From contig NZ_OZ244162.1 of the NCBI RefSeq assembly GCF_965216485.1, positions 124,001-188,000 on the forward strand: DNA of 64,000 nt, given 5' to 3'. The position numbers and the translations under genes are program-made. Shown in pieces: positions 16,088 through 24,556 of this stretch; within the stretch, counting starts at the first letter, position 1; each line of letters opens with the position of its first letter. The DNA is from Algiphilus sp965216485 (GTDB taxonomy: Bacteria > Pseudomonadota > Gammaproteobacteria > Nevskiales > Nevskiaceae). The notes under the pieces were generated by a model that was not told the DNA's origin, did not search any database, and saw only the letters and a list, made by a program, of their open reading frames with translations.

Positions 16088-17580
16088 TGCGCGCCCTCGG
16101 GAAGTACTGCCGCGATATACGCGCTCGGATCCAGCAACTGGTCCGCGGCCGCCGCAGCCAGTTGCCAGACGGGCTCAGCCACCAGGCCGATGAGCACTGT
16201 CAGCACGGCCAGCGAGACGATGACCAGCATCATCGCGAAGGGGGGACGTACGCCACGCAACTCCGCCGTCTGCGGTGGCGTGGCCTTCCAGAAGACCTCC
16301 ATCCAGATCTTCATCATCGAATACAGGGTGAGCAGGCCCGTCAACAGCGCGGCGGCCACCACCAGCCATTCGTCCAGGGCGACGCCGGCCTTGATGACAA
16401 TGAACTTGGCCCAGAAGCCGGAAAGCGGCGGCACGCCTGCCAGCGACAGCGCAGGAATGAGGAACAGCACGCCCAACCATGGGTGGGTCTTCCATAGCCC
16501 GCCGATACGCGACAGATCATGCGAACCGCGCAGATGGTAGGTGGCGCCGGAAATGAAGAAGAGATTGGCCTTCACGATGATGTGGTGCGCGAGGTAGAAG
16601 ACCCCACCCGCAACGGCCAGCGGCGTATACAGGGCCAGTCCGAGGATCATGTAGCCGATCTGGCTGATGATGTGGAAGGACAGAATGCGGCGGAATTCAA
16701 ACTGCGCCGCCGCACCAAGGACGCCGGAGAGCATCGTGAATACAGCCACCCACTTCAGTACCTCATGCGTGAAGCCCACATCGGCCGTGAAGATGAGCGT
16801 GAAGAAGCGATACAGCGCATAGACCCCGACCTTGGTCAGCAGCCCCGCAAAGAGCGCCGACACCGCCACCGGCGGGGTGTGATACGAAGCCGGCAACCAG
16901 AAGAACAAGGGGAAAGCCGCCGCCTTGATGCCGAAGGCGATCATGAACAGGGTCGCAATGACGGTGACGCGGTCGCTGGACTCCAGCGCCGCCACCTTCA
17001 CCGCCACATCGGCCATGTTCAGCGTACCGATCAGACCGTAGAGCAGGCCGATGGCGGTCAGGAAGATGGCCGAACTGATCAGGTTGAGCACAACGTACTT
17101 GAGCGCGCCGGCCATCTGCGCGCGCTCGCCGCCCATGGCCAGCAGGGCAAAGCTGGCCAGCAGCATGATCTCGAACCAGACGTAGAGATTGAACACGTCA
17201 CCGGTCAGGAAAGCGCCGGCGACCCCGGCCAGCAACACATGCAGCAACGCGTAGTAGCCGGCGTGCTCCATGCGCAGCGTGGTACCGGGCAACGAGAAGA
17301 TGGCGGCCGCCAATCCGGTAATGCCGGTCAGCAGTACCATCAGCACGCTCAGCCAGTCAGCAACGAAGACGATGCCCATCGGTGCCGGCCAGCCGCCGAA
17401 TTCGGTGACCTGAATGCCTTCGTTCGCCACCTCGATCATGAGCAGGATGGCCGAGATCAGCAGCGCGCCGGTGCCCAGCACCGCCAGCGCCCGCTGCAGC
17501 ATGTGCGAGCGCCATGCCACCAGGGAGAGCGCCCCGGCGAGCATGGGGATCAGCACCGGGGCAGCAACCAGATAGCTCAT
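16084..17580 (-). CDS. mrpD: Mrp cation/proton antiporter subunit D
   Basis: This 498-residue subunit has about fourteen helices and is homologous to respiratory complex I antiporter-like subunits. Key elements are the conserved membrane glutamate (YVWFEIMLLASFALL), lysine/histidine-bearing segments (IKAAAFPLFFWLPASYHTPPVAVSALFAGLLTK region) and YHLRGSHDLSRIGGL. MrpD, with MrpA, forms the proton-translocating half of the complex. It overlaps mrpC and mrpE by four bases each. Confidence 0.95.
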   Translation of the reverse strand: MSYLVAAPVLIPMLAGALSLVAWRSHMLQRALAVLGTGALLISAILLMIEVANEGIQVTEFGGWPAPMGIVFVADWLSVLMVLLTGITGLAAAIFSLPGTTLRMEHAGYYALLHVLLAGVAGAFLTGDVFNLYVWFEIMLLASFALLAMGGERAQMAGALKYVVLNLISSAIFLTAIGLLYGLIGTLNMADVAVKVAALESSDRVTVIATLFMIAFGIKAAAFPLFFWLPASYHTPPVAVSALFAGLLTKVGVYALYRFFTLIFTADVGFTHEVLKWVAVFTMLSGVLGAAAQFEFRRILSFHIISQIGYMILGLALYTPLAVAGGVFYLAHHIIVKANLFFISGATYHLRGSHDLSRIGGLWKTHPWLGVLFLIPALSLAGVPPLSGFWAKFIVIKAGVALDEWLVVAAALLTGLLTLYSMMKIWMEVFWKATPPQTAELRGVRPPFAMMLVIVSLAVLTVLIGLVAEPVWQLAAAAADQLLDPSAYIAAVLPEGAQ

Positions 17581-17924
17581 TCGTCGGCGTCCTTCAGGGC
17601 GTCGAAATCATCCACATGCAGCACTTCATGGGCGCGGTAGATCAGCGCCATGGCAAAGGCGAGCACACCGAAGCCGATGACGATGGCGGTCAGGATCAGC
17701 GCCTGTGCCAGCGGATCGGCAGTACCGGGCTCGGGCAGATAACTGCCCGCCGGAATCAGGGCCGGAGTCGCTTCGGTCAGACCGGCCGCAACGAAAATCA
17801 GGAGATTGGCGGCGTTCGACAGCAGGATGAGGCCGATCACCGTCTTCGTGATGGAGCGACGCATCAGCATGTAGAAGGCGCAGCCGTAGAGGCCGCCCAC
17901 CGTGATTGCCAGCCAGACCGCCAT
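17577..17924 (-). CDS. mrpC: Mrp cation/proton antiporter subunit C
   Basis: This 115-residue NuoK-like subunit has three helices. IGLILLSNAANLLIFVAAG and DPLAQALILTAIVIGFGVLAF are the diagnostic segments (family: GL.LLS.A.NLL and DPLPQALVLTAIVI). The ATG at 17924 coincides with the mrpB stop (TGATG). A longer open frame upstream is just the antisense-free extension through mrpB in another frame and is rejected. It overlaps mrpD by four bases. Confidence 0.94.
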   Translation of the reverse strand: MAVWLAITVGGLYGCAFYMLMRRSITKTVIGLILLSNAANLLIFVAAGLTEATPALIPAGSYLPEPGTADPLAQALILTAIVIGFGVLAFAMALIYRAHEVLHVDDFDALKDADE

Positions 17925-18346
17925 CAGCCCTCCACCTCGGCCAGCGTCAGCGCCATGGTCAGCACGGCGCCGATGACCACCAGATAGACCCCGATGTCGA
18001 ACAGCAGCGGCGTACCAATATGGGTCTTGCCGACCACCGGCAGATGGACATCGATCCACAGACCTTCGAACACCGCGCCTCCCGCCAGCGGCCCCATGAC
18101 CGCCGCGACGAGAGCGATCAACAGCCCGACGCCGAGCAGGGTGCGCGGATCCGCGCGCAGCACGCCGCGCGCCGAGCGGATGTCCACGGCAAACAGATGC
18201 AAGGCAATAGCGGCGGATGCCACCAGCCCACCGATGAAACCGCCACCCGGGTGGTTGTGTCCACGCACCAGAAGATAGACCGACAGCACCATGAGCAGCG
18301 GCAGCAGTAATTGAGCGCCCACACGCAGCAGCATCGAGGTCTTCAC
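17924..18346 (-). CDS. mrpB: Mrp cation/proton antiporter subunit B
   Basis: This is a 140-residue membrane subunit with four helices. The diagnostic GHNHPGGGFIGGLV motif is at about residues 29-42 and GTPLLFDIGVYLVVIG near the end. It starts with GTG at 18346, overlapping the mrpA stop (GTGA). In many proteobacterial Pha-type operons this gene is fused to mrpA. Here it is free, so the operon is the seven-gene type. Confidence 0.94.
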   Translation of the reverse strand: MKTSMLLRVGAQLLLPLLMVLSVYLLVRGHNHPGGGFIGGLVASAAIALHLFAVDIRSARGVLRADPRTLLGVGLLIALVAAVMGPLAGGAVFEGLWIDVHLPVVGKTHIGTPLLFDIGVYLVVIGAVLTMALTLAEVEG

Positions 18347-20670
18347 GATTTGCTCCTCTCACTTTCCAGCATCGCGGGGCCCCGCAGCAGCGCGTAAACG
18401 CCCACCGCGGCCAGCGCCAGCACGAAAATCTCTCCCAGCGTGTCCAGGGCGCGGAAGTCCACCAGGATCACGTTGACCACATTGCGGCCATGCCCATCCG
18501 GCACCGAGTGCTCCAGGAACCACGAGGCAATGCTGGGGAACTGGCGGCCACCAATGACCATCCACACCAGCGCCGTCATCAATGCGCCCACCGACACGGC
18601 GATGATGAGATCGCGTGCCCGCTCGGCCACGGTCGACAAGCGCCGGAAGCGCGGCATACGGAACAACACAAGCACGAGCAGAATGGTGGTCAGGGTTTCG
18701 ATCATCACCTGCGTGATTGCCAGGTCTGGCGCGGAATACCAGAGGAAGACCAGCGCCACGCCGAAGCCAAGGGCGCCCAGCGCCAGTACCGCCTTAAGCG
18801 CAGTGCGGGTGCGCAGCGCCGCCAAGCCGGCGGCGAGCACAATGGCCGCCATCACGCCGGGAACCCCATAGGCCCCGAATTCGGCGCCGGCCGGGATATT
18901 GATGCCGGTGCGCGTCAGCAGGGTGCCGCCGGTCAGCACGAGCAGCACCAACAACAGGGTCATGACGTAGTAGCGCAGATAGCCGCTCTGCAGCAGCCGC
19001 GTCTGCAGACTGGCGAAGCCCAGAATACCGTCGAGCAGCCGCCCGTAGCCGGCTTCGGCCCCGAATCGTTCCGGCACCGTCCAGGCGGCGAAGCGCCGCT
19101 GCAGAGTCGGCCATCCCAGGTACAGACCGACTGCGATGAGCAGCGAGATGGCGGACATCAGCAAGGCCATATTGAAGCCGTGCCATAGGGCCAGATAGAA
19201 CTTCCCGTCCTGTCCTGCGGCGGCAGCCGCGGCGGCAAGCACGCCATCGGTCGCCAGCGCCGGGAACAGACCGAAGAGCACACTGCCGACGCCAAGCACC
19301 ACCGGGCCCGCGAGCATCGACCAGGGCGCCTCGTGCGCCGCTTTCGGGTTGGCGGCACCGTCACCGCTGAAGAACACGCGCAGCACCAGCGTCGCCACCA
19401 TGGCCGCTACCAAAGCGCCAGCCAGCAACGCCATCAGGCGCACCAGCATGGGGCCATGCTGACCCGCCTCCATCAGCAATTCCTTGCCGATGAATCCGAA
19501 CAGCGGAGGCAGACCCGCAGCCGAGGCCGCGGCAACGAGAGCGGCGGCCGCAGTGACTGGCATAGTACGGGCCAGCCCGTTGGCGTCTCGAATGTCCTTG
19601 GCGCCGGACTCGTGCGTCACGATGCCCGCGACGAGGAATAGAGCACCCTTGTAGAGGGCATGCGCGAGCAGGAAACTCACCGCCGCTCCCGCTTCACCGA
19701 GCCCAAGCAGCAAGGTCAGTGTGCCCAGCGCCATGACCGTGGTGTAGGCCAGCACCCGCTTGAGCCCGGAACTGCGGAAAGCCAGAACGGCCCCCAGCAG
19801 CATGGTTACGCTGCCCGCCGGCACCAGCCACCAGAACCAGTGCGCATGCTCGCCGAGTACTGGATGCAGTCGCGCCAGCAGATAGACCCCCGCCTTGACC
19901 ATGGTGGCCGAATGCAGGTACGCGGACACCGGTGTCGGCGCCGCCATGGCATTGGGCAACCAGAAGTGGAAGGGGAACTGTGCACTCTTGGTAAAGCAGC
20001 CGATGGCAATCAGACCCAGCGCCAGCCCAGCCCCCGGCGCTGCGTGCAGATCATCGGCGGCGAGGATCACGCTCAGCTCATAGCTACCCGCCAGCTGTGC
20101 GAGCACGATGATGCCGGCAAGCATGACCAGCCCCCCGGCCACAGTGACGAACAAGCCCTGGAATGCGGATTTGCGCGCCTTCTCATCCTCATGGTCGTAG
20201 CCGATCAACATGAAGGAGGTGACGCTGGTCAGCTCCCAGAAAATGAACATCAACAACAGATTGTCCGACAGCACGAGCCCCAGCATCGCGCCCATGAAGG
20301 ACATCAGATAGGCGAAGAACCGGGGCGCGCGGGCGTCCTCGGCGAGGTAGGTGGCGGCGAAAGTCACGATGAGCACGCCAATACCAAGCACCAGGATGGC
20401 CATCAGCATGGACAGGCCATCGAACAGGAAGGAGGCCGAGACCGAGAGCCCCGGTATCCATGCCAGGGACTGCAGCACGGTCCCGCCTGCCGCCACCTGC
20501 CCGCCCCATCCGGACAGCAGCACGCCGAGCATGACCAGCGGCACCAGGGCCAGCAAGCGGCCACCGAGCACGGTACCCAGTCGGCTGAGCAGCGCCGGCG
20601 CCGCAATGGCTGCCGCGAAACAGGCGAGCACCGCGACCAGCATGGCGTGGGATGCGATGTCGGAAATCAT
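18343..20670 (-). CDS. mrpA: Mrp cation/proton antiporter subunit A
   Basis: This is the 775-residue large subunit. The N-terminal part is NuoL-like (LMFIFWELTSVTSFMLIGYDHEDEKARKSA region; FPFHFWLPNAMAAPTPVSAYLHSATMVKAG region). It is followed by the NuoJ-like and MbhE-like C-terminal helices characteristic of MrpA, ending VDFRALDTLGEIFVLALAAVG. The length matches the unfused Bacillus type. The complex exchanges Na+, Li+ or K+ for protons and supports growth at high salt or pH. A plausible AAGGGA site precedes the ATG. The NAD(P)-binding gene upstream ends 21 bases before the start and may share the promoter. Confidence 0.95.
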   Translation of the reverse strand: MISDIASHAMLVAVLACFAAAIAAPALLSRLGTVLGGRLLALVPLVMLGVLLSGWGGQVAAGGTVLQSLAWIPGLSVSASFLFDGLSMLMAILVLGIGVLIVTFAATYLAEDARAPRFFAYLMSFMGAMLGLVLSDNLLLMFIFWELTSVTSFMLIGYDHEDEKARKSAFQGLFVTVAGGLVMLAGIIVLAQLAGSYELSVILAADDLHAAPGAGLALGLIAIGCFTKSAQFPFHFWLPNAMAAPTPVSAYLHSATMVKAGVYLLARLHPVLGEHAHWFWWLVPAGSVTMLLGAVLAFRSSGLKRVLAYTTVMALGTLTLLLGLGEAGAAVSFLLAHALYKGALFLVAGIVTHESGAKDIRDANGLARTMPVTAAAALVAAASAAGLPPLFGFIGKELLMEAGQHGPMLVRLMALLAGALVAAMVATLVLRVFFSGDGAANPKAAHEAPWSMLAGPVVLGVGSVLFGLFPALATDGVLAAAAAAAGQDGKFYLALWHGFNMALLMSAISLLIAVGLYLGWPTLQRRFAAWTVPERFGAEAGYGRLLDGILGFASLQTRLLQSGYLRYYVMTLLLVLLVLTGGTLLTRTGINIPAGAEFGAYGVPGVMAAIVLAAGLAALRTRTALKAVLALGALGFGVALVFLWYSAPDLAITQVMIETLTTILLVLVLFRMPRFRRLSTVAERARDLIIAVSVGALMTALVWMVIGGRQFPSIASWFLEHSVPDGHGRNVVNVILVDFRALDTLGEIFVLALAAVGVYALLRGPAMLESERSKS

Positions 20671-20691
20671 TCGGGAGTCTGTCCCTTGTCC

Positions 20692-21360
20692 TTAGTTCTC
20701 TGGCCGCCTGGCATCCGTCAGCCAAGGGTAATGCACCTGTACGCCCGGCTCACCTTCCAGGGTGGCCGTAAGCAGACAGTCCGCCACCCGATCGGCCGGC
20801 ACGGGTCGGTAGCGTGCGAGCGAACCGCGCATCAAGCCACCGACCAACGGCGCACAACGCTGCGCCAGATCCTCGGCCACGCGCGTGTCCTTGCGCGCAC
20901 CGAGCAACAGCGACGGCTGGACGATTGGCAGAGCGGCAAAGTCCATTGCACGCAGACGCTCTTCGACCTCACCCTTGATCCGCATGTAGTGCGAGCGCGC
21001 CCTCGACGACGCCCCCACCGAGCTGACCAGTCCGAAACGCTGCGCCCCGGCCTGTTGGGCGCGCTCAGCGAAGCGCAGTACCAGATCCCGATCGACGGCC
21101 GCAAAGGCCGCCTTTGAGCCGGCCTGCTTGTGGGTGGTGCCCAAGCAGCAGAAGGCGACATCGCAGGCCAGGTCCGCGCCCTCGTCCAGCCAGGACCATG
21201 GCCGCCACTGCACGCCCGTTTGGGCGGCGCTGGGTGACTGACGGCACAGAGCGTCGATGGTCGCCACCCGTGGATGCGTGCGCAGACGTGCGAGCAGGGC
21301 GCTCCCGACAAGGCCCGTGCCGCCGGCAAGCCACACGTGAACCGGCTTTGCTTCGGTCAT
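20692..21360 (-). CDS. NAD(P)-binding Rossmann protein (atypical SDR, HTATIP2/TIP30-like)
   Basis: The protein has 222 residues. The N-terminal dinucleotide site is VWLAGGTGLVGSALL. A CCLGTTHKQAGSKAAFAAVD block follows, typical of the bacterial TIP30-like atypical SDR group. Then come LVSSVGASSRARSHYMRIKG, with a Y-x-x-x-K pair, and QPSLLLGARKDTR. The substrate is unknown. The ATG at 21360 follows GGGAGA; the upstream extension in frame is non-conserved. It lies just ahead of the mrp operon in the same direction, which may mean cotranscription rather than shared function. Confidence 0.8.
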   Translation of the reverse strand: MTEAKPVHVWLAGGTGLVGSALLARLRTHPRVATIDALCRQSPSAAQTGVQWRPWSWLDEGADLACDVAFCCLGTTHKQAGSKAAFAAVDRDLVLRFAERAQQAGAQRFGLVSSVGASSRARSHYMRIKGEVEERLRAMDFAALPIVQPSLLLGARKDTRVAEDLAQRCAPLVGGLMRGSLARYRPVPADRVADCLLTATLEGEPGVQVHYPWLTDARRPEN

Positions 21361-21437
21361 TCGATCTCCCACAGTGGACAAGTTACCGCGCATTTGGCAG
21401 CTTGCAGCGTCGAGTGTAGTCAATTCACAGGAAAGCC

Positions 21438-21863
21438 ATGACCTCCTTCGTGCTGGATTCGCAGTTGCAGCAGGATTGTTTCTGGGTCTCGGATTTCCCG
21501 CTCTGCCGCTTGCTGATGATGAATGACGCACGCTTCCGATGGTTCCTCCTGGTCCCCCGCGTACCCGGCGCCCGTGATGCCATTGACCTGAGCGCCTACG
21601 ACTACCGGCGCCTGTGGGACGAATCCGCCGATCTGTGCCGCGCCATGCGCATTGCCTTCACCCCGCACAAGCTCAATGTGGCGGCCCTCGGCAATCAGGT
21701 GGCGCAGCTGCACATCCACCACATCGCGCGCTATCAGGGGGATGCGGCATGGCCGCGGCCGGTGTGGGGCAATGGCGCGCCCGAGCCGATGGATGACCAC
21801 ACCAGCCGGCAGCACAGCAAGGAGCTGGAGTCGGCCCTTCCCATGCGGCTGCGCGCGCGCTAG
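21438..21863 (+). CDS. HIT-domain (histidine triad) protein
   Basis: This is a 141-residue nucleotide-binding hydrolase of the branch with QLHIHHIARYQGDAAWP, where Gln occupies the first triad position. The upstream part FPLCRLLMMNDARFRWFLLVPR and LNVAALGNQVAQLHIHH match the Pseudomonas-type Ap4A-hydrolase-like proteins. The cytoplasmic substrate is probably a dinucleoside polyphosphate or AMP derivative, by family only. It is divergent from the NAD(P)-binding gene with 77 bases between. Confidence 0.88.
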   Translation: MTSFVLDSQLQQDCFWVSDFPLCRLLMMNDARFRWFLLVPRVPGARDAIDLSAYDYRRLWDESADLCRAMRIAFTPHKLNVAALGNQVAQLHIHHIARYQGDAAWPRPVWGNGAPEPMDDHTSRQHSKELESALPMRLRAR

Positions 21864-21979
21864 TCCGCAAAAGCTTTCTACCCAGGCGACAGAATCCGTA
21901 CACTCACTACGATCACCACACCAATCTAAGGCCACGCACCGCCGAAGGGCGGCCGTGTCAACAGGGGGAGCTCAGACAC

Positions 21980-23974
21980 ATGAACTATTTCGTTACCGGC
22001 GCCACAGGCTTCATCGGTCGATTTCTGGTCGCACGCATCCTGCAGGACGAGGATGCCGTGGTCCATGTCCTTGCGCGCGAATCCTCGCGCGACAAGGTGG
22101 AGAAGCTGAAGCGCGACCTGGGCGAGAGTGCAGCCAAGCGCATCCACGCCGTCTGGGGCGATATCGCGGATGACGGCCTGGTTTCGGCGAGTGCGCGCAA
22201 GAAAATCGCCGGGAAGATCGACCACATCTTCCACCTGGCCGCCGTCTATGACATGAACATGGACGACGCCACCGCCGACCGAGTCAATACCGAAGGTACG
22301 CGCAATGTGGTCGCCTTTGCGAACAGCCTGGGCGGCGACGTGCGACTGCACCACATGAGCTCGGTGGCGGTTGCGGGCATTCAGTTCGAGGGACAGTTCA
22401 CCGAGGATATGTTCGACGAGGGACAGCCCCTCGATCACCCTTATTACCGCACCAAGTTCGAATCGGAAAAGCTGGTGCGCGAAGAGTGCCGCGTTCCCTT
22501 CCGGGTCTACCGCCCCGGTGCGGTGGTGGGCTCGTCCGAAACCGGCGAGATGGACAAGGTGGACGGGCCCTATTATTTCTTCAAGTCGATCCAGCGGGTG
22601 CGCGACAGTGTGCCGCGCTGGCTGCCGCTGGTAGGCATCGACGGTGGCCGCGTGCCCATCGTTCCGGTCGACTATGTCGCCCTGGCCATGCATGCCATCG
22701 CCCATCGCAAGGAAGGCGACGGCGAGTGCTTCCACTTGCTGCAGTCGCCGTCTCCCAGCGTGGGCGAACTACTCGGCATTCTGCTCGAAGCCGCACACGG
22801 CCCGGAGATCACGCGCACCATCGATGTGGGCCGCTTCGGCACCCTGCCCTCGCCCATTCGACAGGTCACGAATTCGGCCATCCGCGTGGTGCCCTCGCGT
22901 GTACTGCGCATGACCTCGCAAACGCTCGGCGTGCCGGTTTCCGTGCTGGGCTATGTCTTCAATCCGGCCATCTTCGACGACCGCAAGGCGCGCGCCGCCC
23001 TGCGCGATACCGGCATCAAGTGTCCGGACATCCGCGACTATGCTGAGAAGCTGTTCCAGTACTGGGAGATTCATCTCGACCTCGACGTCAAGGTCCCCGC
23101 GAGCCTGCAGCGCCGCATCGGTGGCAAGGTCGTACTGATCACCGGTGCCTCCAGCGGCATCGGCTTCTCCTCCGCGAAAAAGATCGCGGCCGGCGGCGCC
23201 AAGGTCATTCTGGTCGCACGCACGCCGGAGAAACTGGAGCAGACCAAGCACATCATCGAGAAGATGGGGGGCGAGGCGCACTGCTACCCAACCGACCTCA
23301 ACAACCTCGAATCCATCGATGCCATGTCGCAGCAGGTGCTGCATGACTTCGGTCACGTCGACATCCTGATCAACAACGCTGGGCGCTCGATCCGGCGCGC
23401 GGTCTTCGAGTCCTTCGACCGCTTCCACGACTTCGAGCGCACGATGCAGCTGAACTACTTTGGCGCCATCCGGCTCATCATGAACCTGCTGCCCGAGATG
23501 GCACGTCGCAAGTCCGGCCACATCATCAACATTAGCTCCATCGGCGTACTGGCCAACGCGGCGCGCTTCTCGGCCTACGTTGCCAGCAAGGCGGCACTCG
23601 ATGCCTATACGCGCTGTCTGTCGGCCGAGGTGCGCTCGCGCAACATCCACACCACCGCCATCTACATGCCGCTGGTGCGCACGCCGATGATCGCCCCCAC
23701 CAAGATGTACGACTACGTGCCCACCTGGACACCGGAACAGGCTGCCGACACGGTGGTGGACGCCATCCTGAAGCGGCCGAAGTCCATCGCCACGCCGGTG
23801 GGCACCGCCGCCGCGCTCAGCTACGCCGTGTGGCCCAAGGTCAACGACTACATCCTCTCGAAGGGCTTCCAGCTCTTCCCCTCCTCCGGCGCCGCCAAGG
23901 GCATCAAGGAAGGCGGCAAGCCCACCATCGAACAGGTGGTCTTCGCCAACCTCTTCAAGGGGGAACATTGGTGA
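21980..23974 (+). CDS. Fatty acyl-CoA reductase, two-domain (long-chain alcohol forming)
   Basis: The protein has 664 residues and two fused short-chain dehydrogenase domains. Domain 1 (about 1-370) is an extended SDR: NYFVTGATGFIGRFLVARIL and HPYYRTKFESEK (catalytic Tyr/Lys). It also has FRVYRPGAVVGSSETGEMDK. Domain 2 (about 375-640) is a classical SDR: VVLITGASSGIGFSSAKKIA, NNAGRSIRRAVFESFDRFHD, YVASKAALDAY. Layout, length and many blocks agree with the remembered Marinobacter reductase Maqu_2507 (661 aa), which reduces acyl-CoA via aldehyde to alcohol for wax esters. GGGGGAG lies nine bases before the ATG. No wax ester synthase is adjacent. An unrelated fused SDR is the weak alternative. 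Confidence 0.85.
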   Translation: MNYFVTGATGFIGRFLVARILQDEDAVVHVLARESSRDKVEKLKRDLGESAAKRIHAVWGDIADDGLVSASARKKIAGKIDHIFHLAAVYDMNMDDATADRVNTEGTRNVVAFANSLGGDVRLHHMSSVAVAGIQFEGQFTEDMFDEGQPLDHPYYRTKFESEKLVREECRVPFRVYRPGAVVGSSETGEMDKVDGPYYFFKSIQRVRDSVPRWLPLVGIDGGRVPIVPVDYVALAMHAIAHRKEGDGECFHLLQSPSPSVGELLGILLEAAHGPEITRTIDVGRFGTLPSPIRQVTNSAIRVVPSRVLRMTSQTLGVPVSVLGYVFNPAIFDDRKARAALRDTGIKCPDIRDYAEKLFQYWEIHLDLDVKVPASLQRRIGGKVVLITGASSGIGFSSAKKIAAGGAKVILVARTPEKLEQTKHIIEKMGGEAHCYPTDLNNLESIDAMSQQVLHDFGHVDILINNAGRSIRRAVFESFDRFHDFERTMQLNYFGAIRLIMNLLPEMARRKSGHIINISSIGVLANAARFSAYVASKAALDAYTRCLSAEVRSRNIHTTAIYMPLVRTPMIAPTKMYDYVPTWTPEQAADTVVDAILKRPKSIATPVGTAAALSYAVWPKVNDYILSKGFQLFPSSGAAKGIKEGGKPTIEQVVFANLFKGEHW

Positions 23975-24334
23975 GTGCGCTACGACCGAACAGCCAGTGG
24001 CTGTTCGCAGCGTAGCGCACGCCTGGGCCAAGGACGGCCCAGGCCAGGTCACTTAACGAGATCAGGAAGATCGAGTTTAGTGACAGCGGCTGTCGATATC
24101 GCGCGCTCACAAGGAACGCCAAGGCAAGTCTTTTTTCAGATCGCGCCAGCACATGGATGCGCTGGCGCGGGTCACTTAGTGAGGCAGGGATGCCGAACTT
24201 AGTGACTGCGGCTGTCGATGCCTTGCGCCGCCTAAGTGCACCCGCAAGCCGCAGCAGCAAATCACGCTCGGCCACGGACGGCCGAGCGCGGGGCACTTAA
24301 CGAGATCAGGAAGATCGAGTTTAGTGACAGCGGC
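23975..24334 (+). repeat. Array of three two-hairpin units with GGA in every unit-hairpin loop; possible CsrA/Rsm-binding RNA or REP-like element
   Basis: A long hairpin (GTGCGCTACG at 23975-23984 with CGTAGCGCAC at 24011-24020, plus an inner stem) starts right at the acyl-CoA reductase stop. Three units follow. Each has a GC-rich A hairpin (24022-24043, 24142-24169, 24265-24288) and a B hairpin (24049-24083, 24172-24205, 24293-24327). The three A stems differ completely in sequence but all pair perfectly. The B hairpin of unit 2 differs from units 1 and 3 by paired changes. Loops are AAGGAC, AGGAA, ACATGGATGC, GGGA, ACGGAC and AGGAA, so all six contain GGA. A 41-base direct repeat joins units 1 and 3. 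No clear promoter or terminator was found; a T6 run sits at 24131-24136. No credible protein frame is present. Confidence 0.6.
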
Positions 24335-24386
24335 GGCCTATGACGCGCGTAACCTAAGGCCAGCTGCAAGCCGCTTGCGCGGCCCA

Positions 24387-24422
24387 CCCTCATCCCAACC
24401 CTTCTCCCGCCAGCGGGAGAAG
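24387..24422. repeat. REP-like palindrome, CTTCTCCCGC hairpin
   Basis: CTTCTCCCGC (24401-24410) pairs exactly with GCGGGAGAAG (24413-24422), preceded by CCCTCATCCCAACC. I recall this combination as a common dispersed intergenic repeat in Xanthomonadaceae, Pseudomonas and relatives. It lies between the hairpin array and the aroG terminator. The stretch 24335-24556 contains nothing else I can support besides that terminator. Confidence 0.65.
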
Positions 24423-24504
24423 CGCCTCGTTCATGCCGGCCTGCAAACTCGTGCGCAGCGATCGGACACGACGGCGATCGCCGGCAGTGCTCAGATCAAA
24501 GCAC

Positions 24505-24532
24505 AAAAAAACGCCCGCCAGATGGCGGGCGT
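24505..24532 (-). terminator. Rho-independent terminator of aroG
   Basis: On the minus strand ACGCCCGCC pairs with GGCGGGCGT around an ATCT loop (24511-24532) and is followed by at least six T (24505-24510), 24 bases after the aroG stop. Confidence 0.93.
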
Positions 24533-24556
24533 TGTTGACTCCACGAAGCGCGTTGC

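Noticed and set aside
17577..18362. A 261-residue frame covering mrpC plus upstream sequence
   Set aside because: The first half is mrpB read in another frame, Arg/Ala-rich without helices; the real mrpC begins at 17924.
23975..24334. Integron attC sites or a CRISPR array
   Set aside because: The palindromes lack the RYYYAAC/GTTRRRY pair and no integrase or cassette genes are near. Repeats are not identical with unique spacers and no cas genes are seen.
24020..24340. Short peptides encoded in the hairpin array
   Set aside because: The frames have no ribosome-binding sites, do not keep phase between units, and the base pattern is explained by pairing stems.
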